Notes under the pieces: model-generated | Databases searched by the model: none | Seen by the model: only the letters and a program-made list of their open reading frames with translations | What the model was told of the DNA's origin: nothing | In this document: in pieces, positions 1-8,070 of the stretch | Layout of the letters: each line of letters opens with the position of its first letter | How positions within the stretch are numbered: position 1 is the stretch's first letter | Assembly (NCBI GenBank): GCA_031290105.1 | Contig: JAITOD010000004.1 | Span: 1 to 42,083, forward strand | DNA: 42,083 bases | From: Oscillospiraceae bacterium | GTDB taxonomy: Bacteria; Bacillota; Clostridia; Oscillospirales; Acutalibacteraceae | Reading direction: 5' to 3' | Translations under genes and position numbers: made by a program

Positions 1-186
1 ATCAAACATATCGGTATAAACCCTGTTTTTGGTGAGCGTTTGGAAGGTCAGCGGCGTAATGAAGTTTTGCGCCGCGCGGGTCATAATCACGTGAACTGAG
101 TGTCCGTCCTTGGTCAGGCGGTTTGCGATTTCCGCGCCCTTATAAGCCGCAATGCTGCCGGTAATTCCCAAAACGACTTGCTTCAC
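1..186 (-). CDS. coaC: Phosphopantothenoylcysteine decarboxylase, N-terminal part (CoaC), cut by window edge
   Basis: The reverse strand from 186 reads V/M-KQVVLGITGSIAAYKGAEI, the start of the flavin-dependent decarboxylase that converts 4'-phosphopantothenoylcysteine to 4'-phosphopantetheine in coenzyme A synthesis. The GxTGSIAAYK segment is the flavoprotein nucleotide-binding motif of this family. Only the first 62 codons are in the window; the gene runs off the left edge. The GTG start at 186-184 overlaps the TGA stop of coaB (GTGA), so the two are translationally coupled. It is too short here for the ORF track, which shows only a plus-strand shadow. In most bacteria CoaB and CoaC are one fused protein; here they are separate and in the order B then C. 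Confidence 0.88.
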   Translation of the reverse strand, partial: MKQVVLGITGSIAAYKGAEIANRLTKDGHSVHVIMTRAAQNFITPLTFQTLTKNRVYTDMFD

Positions 187-878
187 AATACCGCCTCCCG
201 TTCCGATTTCTCCAGAACCGCCGCCGCAATGCCACGCGCGATTTGCTGTTTGGTATTAAAATGCGTTAACTGCTTTGCGCCGTCAATCAAGTAAGCGGCG
301 TGTGCGTCGCCGTGAAATTCCCGCAAATCATTCGCCAGCACAAAAGTGCAGCCGTTTTCCTGCAGCAAGCGGTACGCTGTGTCAATCAGTTCCGCCTCCC
401 CTGCGCCGGAAAGCAGCTTGAAGCCGACCAGCAGAGCACCCGGTGCAAGCGTACGGAAGAGCGCGATGATTTTGGGCGTCGGCTCTAATTGCAGCAGCAA
501 ATCGGTTCTTCCGGAAGGTATTTTTTGTGTGCGGTCCAATTCTTTTCCGCTCAGCAAATGGGGGAGCGTCGTCACGGTTTTAACGCGGTAATCGCTGACA
601 GCCATGCTGTGTATCACCGCGTCAACACGGTTTTGGGCAAGGAGCTGCCGCACCGCCGCTTCCAGCTCACGGGTATCCTCCGCAAGGATGCACTGCGCCT
701 TTTGTGTTGCGGGGCGCTGCGCCGCGCGGGAGCAAACATAGAAAATCCGTTCAACCGCGTCCGAAGCGCCAAAGCAATCGGCAACCAAACTGCCTAATCT
801 GCCGCCGGCATAATTAGTTATCCCCCGCACCGCGTCTATTTTTTCGGTGGTTCCGCCGGCAGTTATAAGAATGTTCAT
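183..878 (-). CDS. coaB: Phosphopantothenate--cysteine ligase (stand-alone CoaB)
   Basis: 231 residues. The N-terminus MNILITAGGTTEKIDAVRGI followed by TNYAGGRLG matches the CoaB Rossmann-like fold that binds the nucleotide and activates 4'-phosphopantothenate before cysteine addition. A second conserved stretch, HSMAVSDYRV, and a later KIPSGRTDLLLQLEPTPKII segment also fit. The length is that of the free-standing ligases of streptococci and enterococci rather than the C-terminal half of a CoaBC fusion. ATG at 878 is preceded by AAGGGA at a suitable distance, and a promoter lies 33 bp upstream. It overlaps coaC by 4 bp. The product acts in the cytosol in coenzyme A synthesis. Confidence 0.9.
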   Translation of the reverse strand: MNILITAGGTTEKIDAVRGITNYAGGRLGSLVADCFGASDAVERIFYVCSRAAQRPATQKAQCILAEDTRELEAAVRQLLAQNRVDAVIHSMAVSDYRVKTVTTLPHLLSGKELDRTQKIPSGRTDLLLQLEPTPKIIALFRTLAPGALLVGFKLLSGAGEAELIDTAYRLLQENGCTFVLANDLREFHGDAHAAYLIDGAKQLTHFNTKQQIARGIAAAVLEKSEREAVL

Positions 879-910
879 GCGGGAGTCCCTTCAGAACAGA
901 TATGCCCACT

Positions 911-939
911 ATTTTACTGGGTTTTATCGGCTATGTCAA
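911..939 (-). promoter_or_regulatory. Promoter of coaB-coaC
   Basis: On the minus strand TTGACA (939-934), a 17-bp spacer and TAAAAT (916-911) form a good sigma-A promoter just upstream of the coaB Shine-Dalgarno. Confidence 0.7.
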
Positions 940-1029
940 CCTTTATAAACAAGAAAACCCTCTTGATTAGCAAGCGATACCCCGGATTTTGCTCATAGTG
1001 TTTTCTCAAGCCCCCGCGAATGCTCATGC

Positions 1030-2004
1030 TTATCCCGCCTTGCACTCTAAAGCGCCCAGCTCGTCCTTGACCGCCGCCAGCAACGTCGCCTGTGCATCCT
1101 CAAGCAATGGTGTATCAATAGTGCAACCGGCCGCGCGTGCATGACCGCCGCCGCCCAGCCTTCTCGCAATAGCTGAGGCGTCCACCGGCGCATATGAGCG
1201 CAAACTCACCTTGAAGCCGCCGCTCTTCTTCTCCTTGAGCGTCGCGCCGACCAGCACTCCCTCCACCTGGCGCGGAATCGCCGCAATCTGCTCTGCCTCG
1301 TCCTCGCTCGCGCCGCACTCGTCATACATCGCCCGCGTCAGCGCAGTGACGGCATAACGCCCGCGCTCATGCACATGCAGATTCTCAAGCGCCATGCGTT
1401 CCAGCGAAAAATACGTCTTGCGCTTCGTTTCAAAATACCGCCGGTTCAGCTCCGCCGCCCGTGCACCGTATTCCATCAGCTTGGCGGCAATGCGCAGAGT
1501 CCGCGCGGTTGTGTTGCTGTAGCGAAAGCAGCCTGTGTCGGTGGAAATCCCCGTGTAAAGGCAATCGGCAATGGAGGGGGTTATCGGCGCGTTTATCTCG
1601 CGCAGGAGGTCATAAATCAGCTCAGCCGCCGCCGCCGCCGTGGGATCAACAAACGCGTTTTCTGCGTATGGTTTGCCCGCGCCGTGGTGGTCAATGCACA
1701 GGTGAATGATGGGAAAATCCGCCTGTGCGTGCGCCAGCAGCTTCGCGTCCGCCAAATCCACCGCAATGATTGTTTTCGGTTCGTAGTCGGCGTATTTAAT
1801 CCCGTCCGCCATGAACGAAAACTTTGGCGGAATCTCGTCCGGGCAGAACAGCCGCACACGCTTTGCCATGCTCCGCAGACCGCGCAGCAACGCAAACCCC
1901 GAACCCAGCGTGTCGCCGTCCGGGTTGGCGTGGGTGAGGATAAGTATGTCCTCCGCGCCCTGCAAAAACGCGGCGGTTTGCAGCAGATTAAGGCTTTGTG
2001 TCAT
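1030..2004 (-). CDS. nrnA: DHH-family oligoribonuclease / pAp phosphatase (NrnA)
   Basis: 324 residues from the ATG at 2004, which follows AAAAGGAGGAGG; the longer ORF of the track is rejected because its N-terminus is out-of-frame rbfA sequence. The protein degrades short oligoribonucleotides and dephosphorylates 3'-phosphoadenosine 5'-phosphate. DHH motifs are visible in order: HANPDGDTLGS near residue 30, IAVDLAD, CIDHHGAGK (the DHH signature) and, at the C-terminus, GGGGHARAAG, the substrate-binding DHHA1 motif. The start lies 17 bp inside the end of rbfA, the usual arrangement in firmicutes. It is the last gene of the rimP-nusA-infB operon here; truB and ribF, often next, are absent. Confidence 0.93.
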   Translation of the reverse strand: MTQSLNLLQTAAFLQGAEDILILTHANPDGDTLGSGFALLRGLRSMAKRVRLFCPDEIPPKFSFMADGIKYADYEPKTIIAVDLADAKLLAHAQADFPIIHLCIDHHGAGKPYAENAFVDPTAAAAAELIYDLLREINAPITPSIADCLYTGISTDTGCFRYSNTTARTLRIAAKLMEYGARAAELNRRYFETKRKTYFSLERMALENLHVHERGRYAVTALTRAMYDECGASEDEAEQIAAIPRQVEGVLVGATLKEKKSGGFKVSLRSYAPVDASAIARRLGGGGHARAAGCTIDTPLLEDAQATLLAAVKDELGALECKAG

Positions 2005-2365
2005 TATCCTCCTCCTTTTCGGGAAGAACCCCCAAATCGTGCAGCGTTTGGGAAATGTGTATGGCGTATTCGGCAGAGTTATCCGCAAAAAAGCGCAGCT
2101 CCGGAGCCTTGCGCAGCCGCAGCCGCAGCCCCAGTTCGCGGCGCAGCAAGCCGGATGCGCTCTCCAGCCCCTTAACGGCCTGTGCGGCCTTATCAATGCC
2201 CGCCATGGAGCTGACATACACGCGCGCGACGGACATATCCCGCGTGAGTTCAACGCGCACAACGGTCAGCAGCTGCCCGGCAATCCGCGGGTCTTTCAGC
2301 TCGCGCACCAGCGCTATCAGCTCACGGCGAATATCCTCGGACATATGGCTTGCGTGTGTAGTCAT
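1988..2365 (-). CDS. rbfA: 30S ribosome-binding factor RbfA
   Basis: 125 residues from ATG at 2365 (MTTHASHMSEDIRRELIALV). RbfA binds the 30S subunit near helix 1 of 16S rRNA and is needed for late maturation. The conserved ELKDPRIAG stretch, VTRVE-like TVVRVELTRDMSVARVYVS and the C-terminal ELRFFADNSAEYAIHIS segment are typical. The start was placed after GGAGAG, 13 bp downstream of the infB stop; the track's longer ORF starts inside infB. The stop overlaps the nrnA start. Confidence 0.93.
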   Translation of the reverse strand: MTTHASHMSEDIRRELIALVRELKDPRIAGQLLTVVRVELTRDMSVARVYVSSMAGIDKAAQAVKGLESASGLLRRELGLRLRLRKAPELRFFADNSAEYAIHISQTLHDLGVLPEKEEDNDTKP

Positions 2366-2378
2366 AACTACTCTCCAA

Positions 2379-4946
2379 TCAGTCGCGGTATTCTTCGATG
2401 ATGAATGCTTCGAAGATGTCGCCCTCTTTGATGTCGCCAAAGCGTGTGAGCACTATGCCGCATTCGTAGCCCGACGCAACTTCCTTCACGTCGTCCTTGA
2501 AGCGCTTGAGGCTTGCAAGCTCGTCCTCGGCAACAACAACGCCGTCGCGCACCACGCGGATTTTTGCCGCGCGCGTCACCTTGCCGCTGAGCACATGGCA
2601 GCCCGCCACGTTGCCCACGCTGGAAATATGCACAATCTGCCGCACTTCGATTCTGCCCAGCTGCACCTCGCGGTATTTTGGCGCAAGCATTCCCTTGAGT
2701 GCCGCCTCAACCTCTTCAATGCACTGATAAATCACCGAATACATGCGCAGCTGCACACCCTGACGCTCCGCGTTAGCCTGCGCCGTTGCGTCCGGACGCA
2801 CACGGAAGCCGATGACTATTGCGTTGGATGTGTTTGCCAGCATAACGTCGTTATCGTTGATTGCGCCAACACCCGCGTGGAGTATTTTGACCTGTACTTC
2901 CTCATTGGTAAGCTTCTCAAGGTTCTGCTTGAGCGCTTCAACGGAGCCCTGCACATCTGCTTTTACGATGAGCCCAAGCGTCTTCATCTGCCCGGCTTGC
3001 AGGCTCTCAAACAGGTTTTCAAGGCTGACCTTGGTTTGTGAGCCCTGCTCCAGAGCCTTTGCCTGACCGCGGCGCTGCTCAACCAGCTCACGGGCAAGGC
3101 GCTCATCGCTCACGGAGTCCATGCTGTCCCCGGCTGTCGGAGCTTTGTCCAGCCCCATAATCTCCACAGGCACGGCGGGACCGGCTTCTTCAATGCGCTG
3201 ACCTTTGTCGTCCGTCATCACGCGCACGCGTCCGCTCGTGGCCCCTGCCACAACGTAATCCCCGCTGCGCAGAGTGCCGTTTTGCACAAGCAGCGTGGCG
3301 ATTGGTCCGCGCTCTTTGTCCATCCGCGCTTCAATCACAATGCCCTTGGCGGCGCGGTTGGGGTTAGCCTTGAGCTCAAGCACCTCGGCTTCCAATAGTA
3401 TTGCCTCAAGCAGCTTGTCTATGCCCTCTTTGGTGACGGCGGAAACCGGCACGCAGATTGTCTCGCCGCCCCACTCCTCAGGCACAAGCCCATATTCGGT
3501 GAGCTGCTGCTTGACTTTTTCGGGGTTAGCGCCGGGTCTGTCCATCTTGTTGATTGCAACGATAATGCGCACGTCGGCGGCCTTGGCGTGGTTGATTGCC
3601 TCCACGGTCTGCGGCATAATGCCGTCGTCTGCGGCCACAACCAGCACGGCGATATCCGTCGCCATTGCTCCCCGCGCACGCATGGACGTGAACGCCGCGT
3701 GACCCGGGGTATCGAGGAAGGTGATGTATTGTCCGTCCAGCTCCACGCGGTAAGCGCCGATGTGCTGCGTAATGCCGCCGCTCTCGGTGTCAGTGACGGA
3801 GGTGTTGCGGATTACGTCCAAAATGCTGGTCTTGCCGTGGTCAACGTGACCCATTACGACGACGACGGGTGCGCGGTGAATCAAATCCTCATCTGTATCG
3901 GAGCTGTCGTCAATGATCTTTTCTTCAATGGTAACCACGATTTCGCGCTCCGCCACAACGCCCATTGCGTCGGCAACAAGCTCTGCGGTGTCGTAGTCCA
4001 GCTCCTCGTTCACAGTCGCCATTATGGCAAGCTCTGTGAATAGCTTTTTGATAACCTCCGCCGCCTTGCGCTTCATCAGCTCCGCCAGGTCGCCGATGGT
4101 GATTATTTCGCCAATCTTTATGTGGAGCTTGGGTGCGCGGGCGCGTTCACGGTCAAGCCGCGCCATGCGCTGCCCCTCGGTCTCCTTGGGTCTGCGCCCC
4201 TTCATGCCCTGAGGACGGGTGCCCGTGTTGCGCTTTTTGAGCTTCTGCTTGCCAAGACCGGTGTCGCTGCGCCGCATATCGTGAGAGGACGCAAGGGCTG
4301 CGTAGCGTTCGTTATATTTATCCAGAACAACGTCTGTGGAGCGCGTATCGATAATCCGCGCTTCTCCCTGAGTGCGCGCTTGCGGGGTTGTGCTTGAGGA
4401 TTTCTCCTTGCGCGCGGGCATGGTAACACGGTTGCCCTTTGCGTCCAGCAGCGGACCTGTCGGGCGCGGCTTTGGCGGCGGCGCAGGCTTCTTGACCGGC
4501 GCGGTCGGTCTTGCGGGCACCGCAGGTTTAGCGGGCGGCGCGGGTTTGGTGTGAGCTGCGGGCTTGTTGGGCACCTGCGTATTTTTTTCCGCCGGCTGAA
4601 CAGGCGCAGGGGTGCTCACCTTGACCGGAGACTGCGGCGCGGCGGCTTTCTGCTCCGCGGCGAGTGGCGGCTTAGTTGGCTCCGTAACCTCGGTCGGCTC
4701 CGGCTTGGGCTCCTCCGCCGGGGGATGCGCGGGTTTAGCGGGGCGCGTTGCAAAGTATTCCGAAAAATCCGGCTTGCTTTGCTCACTCACCAGACGCTCA
4801 AAAACAACATCCAGTTCGTCAACCTCAAGCGCGCTGGAGGTGCCCTTCTTTTTGCCGCCGAAAACCTCTTCCAGCAACTCAATGACGACCTTGCTTCTTA
4901 AGCCAAAGTCCTTCGCAAGTTCGCTAACCTTGTATTTAGTTCGCAT
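2379..4946 (-). CDS. infB: Translation initiation factor IF-2
   Basis: 855 residues from the ATG at 4946 ([16 protein letters not shown]), behind GAGAGGAG; the track start at 5051 is inside rnpM. IF-2 is the GTPase that places initiator tRNA on the 30S subunit and promotes subunit joining. An IF2_N helical domain opens the protein, followed by a long Pro/Ala/Lys-rich linker (roughly residues 80-210). A second IF2_N-like segment precedes the G domain with GHVDHGKTS near residue 365, DTPGH and NKMD. The remaining domains II-IV, including the C-terminal fMet-tRNA-binding barrel, are complete. The start overlaps rnpM by 11 bp. Confidence 0.97.
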   Translation of the reverse strand: MRTKYKVSELAKDFGLRSKVVIELLEEVFGGKKKGTSSALEVDELDVVFERLVSEQSKPDFSEYFATRPAKPAHPPAEEPKPEPTEVTEPTKPPLAAEQKAAAPQSPVKVSTPAPVQPAEKNTQVPNKPAAHTKPAPPAKPAVPARPTAPVKKPAPPPKPRPTGPLLDAKGNRVTMPARKEKSSSTTPQARTQGEARIIDTRSTDVVLDKYNERYAALASSHDMRRSDTGLGKQKLKKRNTGTRPQGMKGRRPKETEGQRMARLDRERARAPKLHIKIGEIITIGDLAELMKRKAAEVIKKLFTELAIMATVNEELDYDTAELVADAMGVVAEREIVVTIEEKIIDDSSDTDEDLIHRAPVVVVMGHVDHGKTSILDVIRNTSVTDTESGGITQHIGAYRVELDGQYITFLDTPGHAAFTSMRARGAMATDIAVLVVAADDGIMPQTVEAINHAKAADVRIIVAINKMDRPGANPEKVKQQLTEYGLVPEEWGGETICVPVSAVTKEGIDKLLEAILLEAEVLELKANPNRAAKGIVIEARMDKERGPIATLLVQNGTLRSGDYVVAGATSGRVRVMTDDKGQRIEEAGPAVPVEIMGLDKAPTAGDSMDSVSDERLARELVEQRRGQAKALEQGSQTKVSLENLFESLQAGQMKTLGLIVKADVQGSVEALKQNLEKLTNEEVQVKILHAGVGAINDNDVMLANTSNAIVIGFRVRPDATAQANAERQGVQLRMYSVIYQCIEEVEAALKGMLAPKYREVQLGRIEVRQIVHISSVGNVAGCHVLSGKVTRAAKIRVVRDGVVVAEDELASLKRFKDDVKEVASGYECGIVLTRFGDIKEGDIFEAFIIEEYRD

Positions 4947-5286
4947 TCGATGTCTCCTCTCGGGTTTCGGCGAGTGATTCCGCTTCAATGGCGGCAAGCT
5001 GTGTTTCCAGCTGAGCATAGACTTCATCGGGCACGCGGCATTTGAACGCATGTGAAAGTGCGTTTCTTTTGCGGGCTTTCTTCAGGCACTCGGCATTGGG
5101 GCATACGTAAGCGCCGCGCCCGTTCCTTTTGCCCGTTGGGTCCAGGCTGATTTCGCCGCCGCTGTCCTCGGGAGGGCGCACTACGCGGAGCAGACTGCGC
5201 TTCTCTTTGTGTTCGTTGCAGCCTATGCACCGCCGCACCGGGATTTTGCGCGGTTTGTGCGCTTGATTAGTCTTGCCCTCGCTCAT
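4936..5286 (-). CDS. rnpM: YlxR/RnpM family RNA-binding protein (DUF448)
   Basis: 116 residues. The N-terminus carries the family motif PVRRCIGCNEHKEKRSLLRVVR, followed by NGRGAYVCPNAECLKKARKR; both are hallmarks of YlxR, a small nucleic-acid-binding protein recently described as a modulator of RNase P. It sits between nusA and infB as in Bacillus. The neighbouring L7Ae-like gene ylxQ, common in this operon, is missing, and rnpM runs directly into infB with an 11-bp overlap. The C-terminal tail (about 30 residues) is acidic and less conserved. Confidence 0.9.
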   Translation of the reverse strand: MSEGKTNQAHKPRKIPVRRCIGCNEHKEKRSLLRVVRPPEDSGGEISLDPTGKRNGRGAYVCPNAECLKKARKRNALSHAFKCRVPDEVYAQLETQLAAIEAESLAETREETSNAN

Positions 5287-5310
5287 GGTATCATCCTTCT
5301 GTATTTTAGA

Positions 5311-5366
5311 TGTAAGATGTTAGACTTACACACTAAACGTTGTAATCACTTTATCTAACATCTACA
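5311..5366. repeat. Palindromic repeat spanning the nusA stop codon
   Basis: TGTAAGATGTTAGA (5311-5324) and TCTAACATCTACA (5354-5366) are inverted copies that differ by one extra base, with a 29-nt loop. One arm contains the nusA stop codon (TAG at 5364-5362). Related AGATGTTAGATT sequence occurs at 36358-36376, upstream of glyA. No T-run follows the arm on the minus strand, so it is not a standard terminator, and rnpM-infB must be read through it. Confidence 0.65.
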
Positions 5367-6456
5367 TTTCCGCATCCAAGTCAATCACGGGACCGGATTC
5401 CTCTGTTTCGGAGCTGAGGTCAATCTTCCACCCGGTGAGCTTGGCGGCAAGGCGCACGTTCTGCCCCTTGTTGCCGATTGCAAGCGAAAGCTGGTTATCC
5501 GGCACAATTACGCGCACGGAGCGCTCCTCGTTTGGCAGCACAATAACCTTCAGCACGTCTGCCGGAGAAAGAGCTTCGGTGATGTATTCTGCGATGTCGT
5601 CGCTGTAACGTATTATGTCTATGCGCTCGCCGCTCAGTGTGTCTGTAATGCGGCTGACGCGTTGGCTGCGCGGACCGATGCACGCGCCGACGGGGTCAAT
5701 ATTCGGGTCCTCGCTGTAGACGGAGATTTTGCTCCGCGCGCCCGCTTCACGGCTCACGTCCTTAATCTTAACGTAGCCGTCGGAGATTTCCGGCACCTCA
5801 AGCTCAAACAAACGGCGCACAAGCCCGGGGTCCTTGCGGCTTAGGATTGGACGCGGTTTGCGCTCCTTCTCTGTTGTGCGGACGTCCGCGACAAACAGCT
5901 TGATGAGGTCGCCCACGCGGAAGTCCTCTTCCGGCAGCTGCGCGGAGTGCGGCAGGATCTCCTCCTGCTTGCCAAGCTCAACAAAGGCGTCGCCGCTCTC
6001 GGAGTCAATCCGCACAACGCGCACAGTGATAATCTGCCCCAAAATCTGCGAATAGCGGTCAAGGATAATGCCGTTTTCCGCCTCACGGATACCCGAACGC
6101 AGCACATGCTTGACCTTATCGGCAACCACGCGGGAAAGGTTGCGCGGCTCCACGTCAATCTCTATGATGTCGCCAAGCTTTGCGTCCGGCTTGTAGCGCT
6201 GCGCCTCCTCGGGCAGCATGTCCGTTGCATCGTCCAAAACCTCCGACACAACATTCTGGCGCTTATAGACCCGCATGGACTCGGTTTCCTCGTCAATATC
6301 GCAGAAAACGAAGTCCTCGCGCTCCTCACGCTCTCTGTAGTCTTTTTTGACCGCCGTAACGATTGCCTTTTCCAGAGCGGAAATCAGCACCTCCATGGGG
6401 ATTGAACGCTGCTCGGAGAGCATACGCAGCGCCGCGAAAAGCTCTTGCATATCCAT
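5362..6456 (-). CDS. nusA: Transcription elongation/termination factor NusA
   Basis: 364 residues, a normal firmicute length. NusA binds RNA polymerase and nascent RNA and modulates pausing, termination and antitermination. The N-terminal polymerase-binding domain (MDMQELFAALRMLSEQRSI...) is followed by an S1 domain near residues 135-200, KH1 (VGACIGPRSQRVSRI) and KH2 (SLAIGNKGQNVRLAAKLTGW). The end is an acidic tail DLDAEM whose last codon lies in a palindromic repeat. It is the second gene of the operon, 59 bp after rimP. Confidence 0.96.
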   Translation of the reverse strand: MDMQELFAALRMLSEQRSIPMEVLISALEKAIVTAVKKDYREREEREDFVFCDIDEETESMRVYKRQNVVSEVLDDATDMLPEEAQRYKPDAKLGDIIEIDVEPRNLSRVVADKVKHVLRSGIREAENGIILDRYSQILGQIITVRVVRIDSESGDAFVELGKQEEILPHSAQLPEEDFRVGDLIKLFVADVRTTEKERKPRPILSRKDPGLVRRLFELEVPEISDGYVKIKDVSREAGARSKISVYSEDPNIDPVGACIGPRSQRVSRITDTLSGERIDIIRYSDDIAEYITEALSPADVLKVIVLPNEERSVRVIVPDNQLSLAIGNKGQNVRLAAKLTGWKIDLSSETEESGPVIDLDAEM

Positions 6457-6515
6457 TTTTTCCGGTTCACCTTAACCTTTCTATGTTGAGCGGATTTATC
6501 CGCCCGGTTTGTGTG

Positions 6516-7070
6516 TTATCCGTCAAAGTCGTCCGCTTTGACCCAAGAAGCCTCCGACAGAGTGCACGTGATTCCGCGCCCATCGGGAAGCTCCAGCGTG
6601 AAAGCTGTGCCGTCAAAATCTGCCAGAACACCGTGGTATTCGCGCTCCCCCTCAAATGCTCGCTGCAGGAGGACGAAGACCTTCTCGCCCAAATACGCCT
6701 TGAAGTGTTCCGCCGTGCGGAGCTTGCGTTCAAGTCCCGGGCTGGACACCTGCAGACGGTAGCTGCATTCAATCAGGTCGGCTTCGTCCAGCAGCGGTTC
6801 AAGCGCGCGTGAGAGGTTCTCGCAGTCGTTCAGCGTTACGCCGGGGTAGCGGATCGCGTCGTTGTCCTCACTGTTCGGCTCTTCCGGCGCAGTGTCGGTG
6901 CTGCCGGTGCGTGCAACGGCTTCGTCAGGGCGATCGATAACCAGCAGCAAGATTCGGTCTGCGCCTTCCTTGTGGAAGCGCACATCCCAGAGGACTAAGC
7001 CGAGCGATTCGGCAAGGGGCTGCGCAAATTCGCGCACTGCGGCTGCAATACCGCCCGATTGTTTTGGCAC
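6516..7070 (-). CDS. rimP: Ribosome maturation factor RimP
   Basis: About 184 residues, needed for 30S subunit assembly. AAAVREFAQPLAESLGLVLWDVRF and CENLSRALEPLLDEAD plus YRLQVSSPGLERKL are the family's conserved blocks. A Glu/Asp/Thr-rich insert (TDTAPEEPNSEDNDA) enlarges the loop before VTLNDC. The start is uncertain: AGAAAGG at 7086-7080 directly abuts an ATG at 7079 (too close) and is 9 nt from a GTG at 7070, which I chose; the track's ATG at 7133 lies upstream of a hairpin and adds a non-conserved leader. It is the first gene of its operon. Confidence 0.88.
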   Translation of the reverse strand: MPKQSGGIAAAVREFAQPLAESLGLVLWDVRFHKEGADRILLLVIDRPDEAVARTGSTDTAPEEPNSEDNDAIRYPGVTLNDCENLSRALEPLLDEADLIECSYRLQVSSPGLERKLRTAEHFKAYLGEKVFVLLQRAFEGEREYHGVLADFDGTAFTLELPDGRGITCTLSEASWVKADDFDG

Positions 7071-7094
7071 GCGCACCATCCTTTCTGACAGAAA

Positions 7095-7118
7095 AGAGCG
7101 GGCAAATTCACCCACTCT
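7095..7118 (-). promoter_or_regulatory. Leader hairpin upstream of rimP
   Basis: On the minus strand AGAGTGGG, an 8-nt loop and CCCGCTCT (one G-U pair) are followed by TTTTC, about 15 nt before the rimP start. This is a short intrinsic-terminator-like stem lying between the promoter and the first gene, so it could act as an attenuator of the operon. Function is inferred from shape and position. Confidence 0.5.
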
Positions 7119-7148
7119 CATACAATCAATCACACATTCATCGGTGTT

Positions 7149-7177
7149 ATTATAGCACAGCGCGGCGGCGTTGTCAA
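7149..7177 (-). promoter_or_regulatory. Consensus promoter of the rimP-nusA-infB operon
   Basis: Minus strand TTGACA (7177-7172), 17-bp spacer, TATAAT (7154-7149): a perfect sigma-A consensus, fitting strong expression of translation genes. Confidence 0.85.
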
Positions 7178-7355
7178 GGGGCGCCTGCTCAATTAACGAT
7201 TCAGGTATATTTTAAGTGTACTCTATTGAAGCGGCTGTATCAAGCGCACGCCGACAATAGCAACGAAGCCGTCAGTTACCAAGAGAAAAACACAAGTTGA
7301 CATTGCTTGCGGCGGCGTAATATCTGCGCGTCAGCGGCGGCTGATAACGGGCGGC

Positions 7356-7384
7356 TTGCAATTCTCGGCAAAATGCGCTATTAT
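7356..7384 (+). promoter_or_regulatory. Promoter of the GtrA-like gene
   Basis: TTGCAA (7356-7361), 17-bp spacer, TATTAT (7379-7384), 33 bp before the ATG. A second weaker candidate is TTGACA at about 7297. Confidence 0.55.
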
Positions 7385-7417
7385 ATAGAGCAGAACATAA
7401 TACATGGAGGTACTACT

Positions 7418-8014
7418 ATGCCCGCAGAAAACGCATTGCCCGCTTCTCCGCAGGATGCGCAGGACAAATTCCTTGCCAAACACCCCAAGCTGAAGTCTTT
7501 CACCGATAAACACCCCGAGTGGTACAAATTCTTCAAATGGCTGCTTGCGGGGCAGCTTTCAACAGTAGTGGAATCCGGCGTATTCTACGTGCTGCAGTTT
7601 TGGGTTTTCGCCTCAATTTTGAATAAGGCGTGGGGCATTGACCCCGACAGCATGTTCGGTCAATTGCTCAAGCTCATGAACCTCGACAAGGGCGTGGGGT
7701 ATTTTTGGGCATACTTCATCTCAATCGCCGTGGGCTATGCCATTGCATATATCCTCAACCGCAAAATCAGCTTCCAGAGTGACGCTAACATTGCCTGGAG
7801 CACTTTCCTCTACATAATCATGGTGATCTTCACAATGGTTGTGAGCGCATGGCTCGCAACCGCTTTCCAAAACTGGCTCAACGATCAAGGCGACACCTGG
7901 AGAGCGGTGGGGCAAATTGTGGTCAAGCCCGTGCAGGCCATGATTCCGGGCATCTGGACCTACCCCCTCAACCGCTTCGTAATACACCGCAAGAAAAAAG
8001 CAATTGACAATTAA
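7418..8014 (+). CDS. GtrA-like multispan membrane protein
   Basis: 198 residues from the ATG at 7418, preceded by TGGAGG; the track's upstream start has no ribosome site. After a hydrophilic N-terminus (about 45 residues) come four hydrophobic segments: WLLAGQLSTVVESGVFYVLQFWVF, YFWAYFISIAVGYAIAYIL, FLYIIMVIFTMVVSAWLA and a last one ending PGIWTYPLNRFVIHRKKK. The last segment with NRFVIHRK and the earlier YILNRKISFQ are the GtrA pattern, a family implicated in moving lipid-linked sugars across the membrane for cell-surface glycosylation. No glycosyltransferase is adjacent, so the substrate is unknown. The last codons GACAATTAA lie in an interspersed repeat. Confidence 0.75.
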   Translation: MPAENALPASPQDAQDKFLAKHPKLKSFTDKHPEWYKFFKWLLAGQLSTVVESGVFYVLQFWVFASILNKAWGIDPDSMFGQLLKLMNLDKGVGYFWAYFISIAVGYAIAYILNRKISFQSDANIAWSTFLYIIMVIFTMVVSAWLATAFQNWLNDQGDTWRAVGQIVVKPVQAMIPGIWTYPLNRFVIHRKKKAIDN

Positions 8015-8059
8015 CAATGCACAATTTTCGGCGGCTGAATGTAAATTGTTCATTGTTAA
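8009..8059. repeat. Palindromic repeat between gtrA-like gene and glnA
   Basis: TTAACAATGCACAATTT (8011-8027) and AAATTGTTCATTGTTAA (8043-8059) form a 17-bp stem with one mismatch and a 15-nt loop. The left arm provides the stop codon of the upstream gene. The right arm overlaps the first bases of the glnA Shine-Dalgarno (AAGGAGG, 8058-8064). The 18-nt left part recurs exactly at 12433-12450 inside the GH31 gene, so this is an interspersed element rather than a one-off hairpin. Confidence 0.8.
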
Positions 8060-8070
8060 GGAGGTTGCGT

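Noticed and set aside
2005-2262. Extended N-terminus of the nrnA ORF in the track
   Set aside because: The extra 86 residues are Cys/Arg-rich shadow translation of rbfA, and a strong ribosome site precedes the internal ATG.
1998-3041. Long plus-strand ORF of 347 aa opposite rbfA/infB
   Set aside because: Low-complexity Ser/Arg/Cys-rich shadow of infB and rbfA with no domain pattern.
7064-7300. Plus-strand ORF before the GtrA-like gene ending AVSYQEKNTS
   Set aside because: Starts inside rimP antisense, no ribosome site; the end looks faintly coding but matches nothing I recognise.
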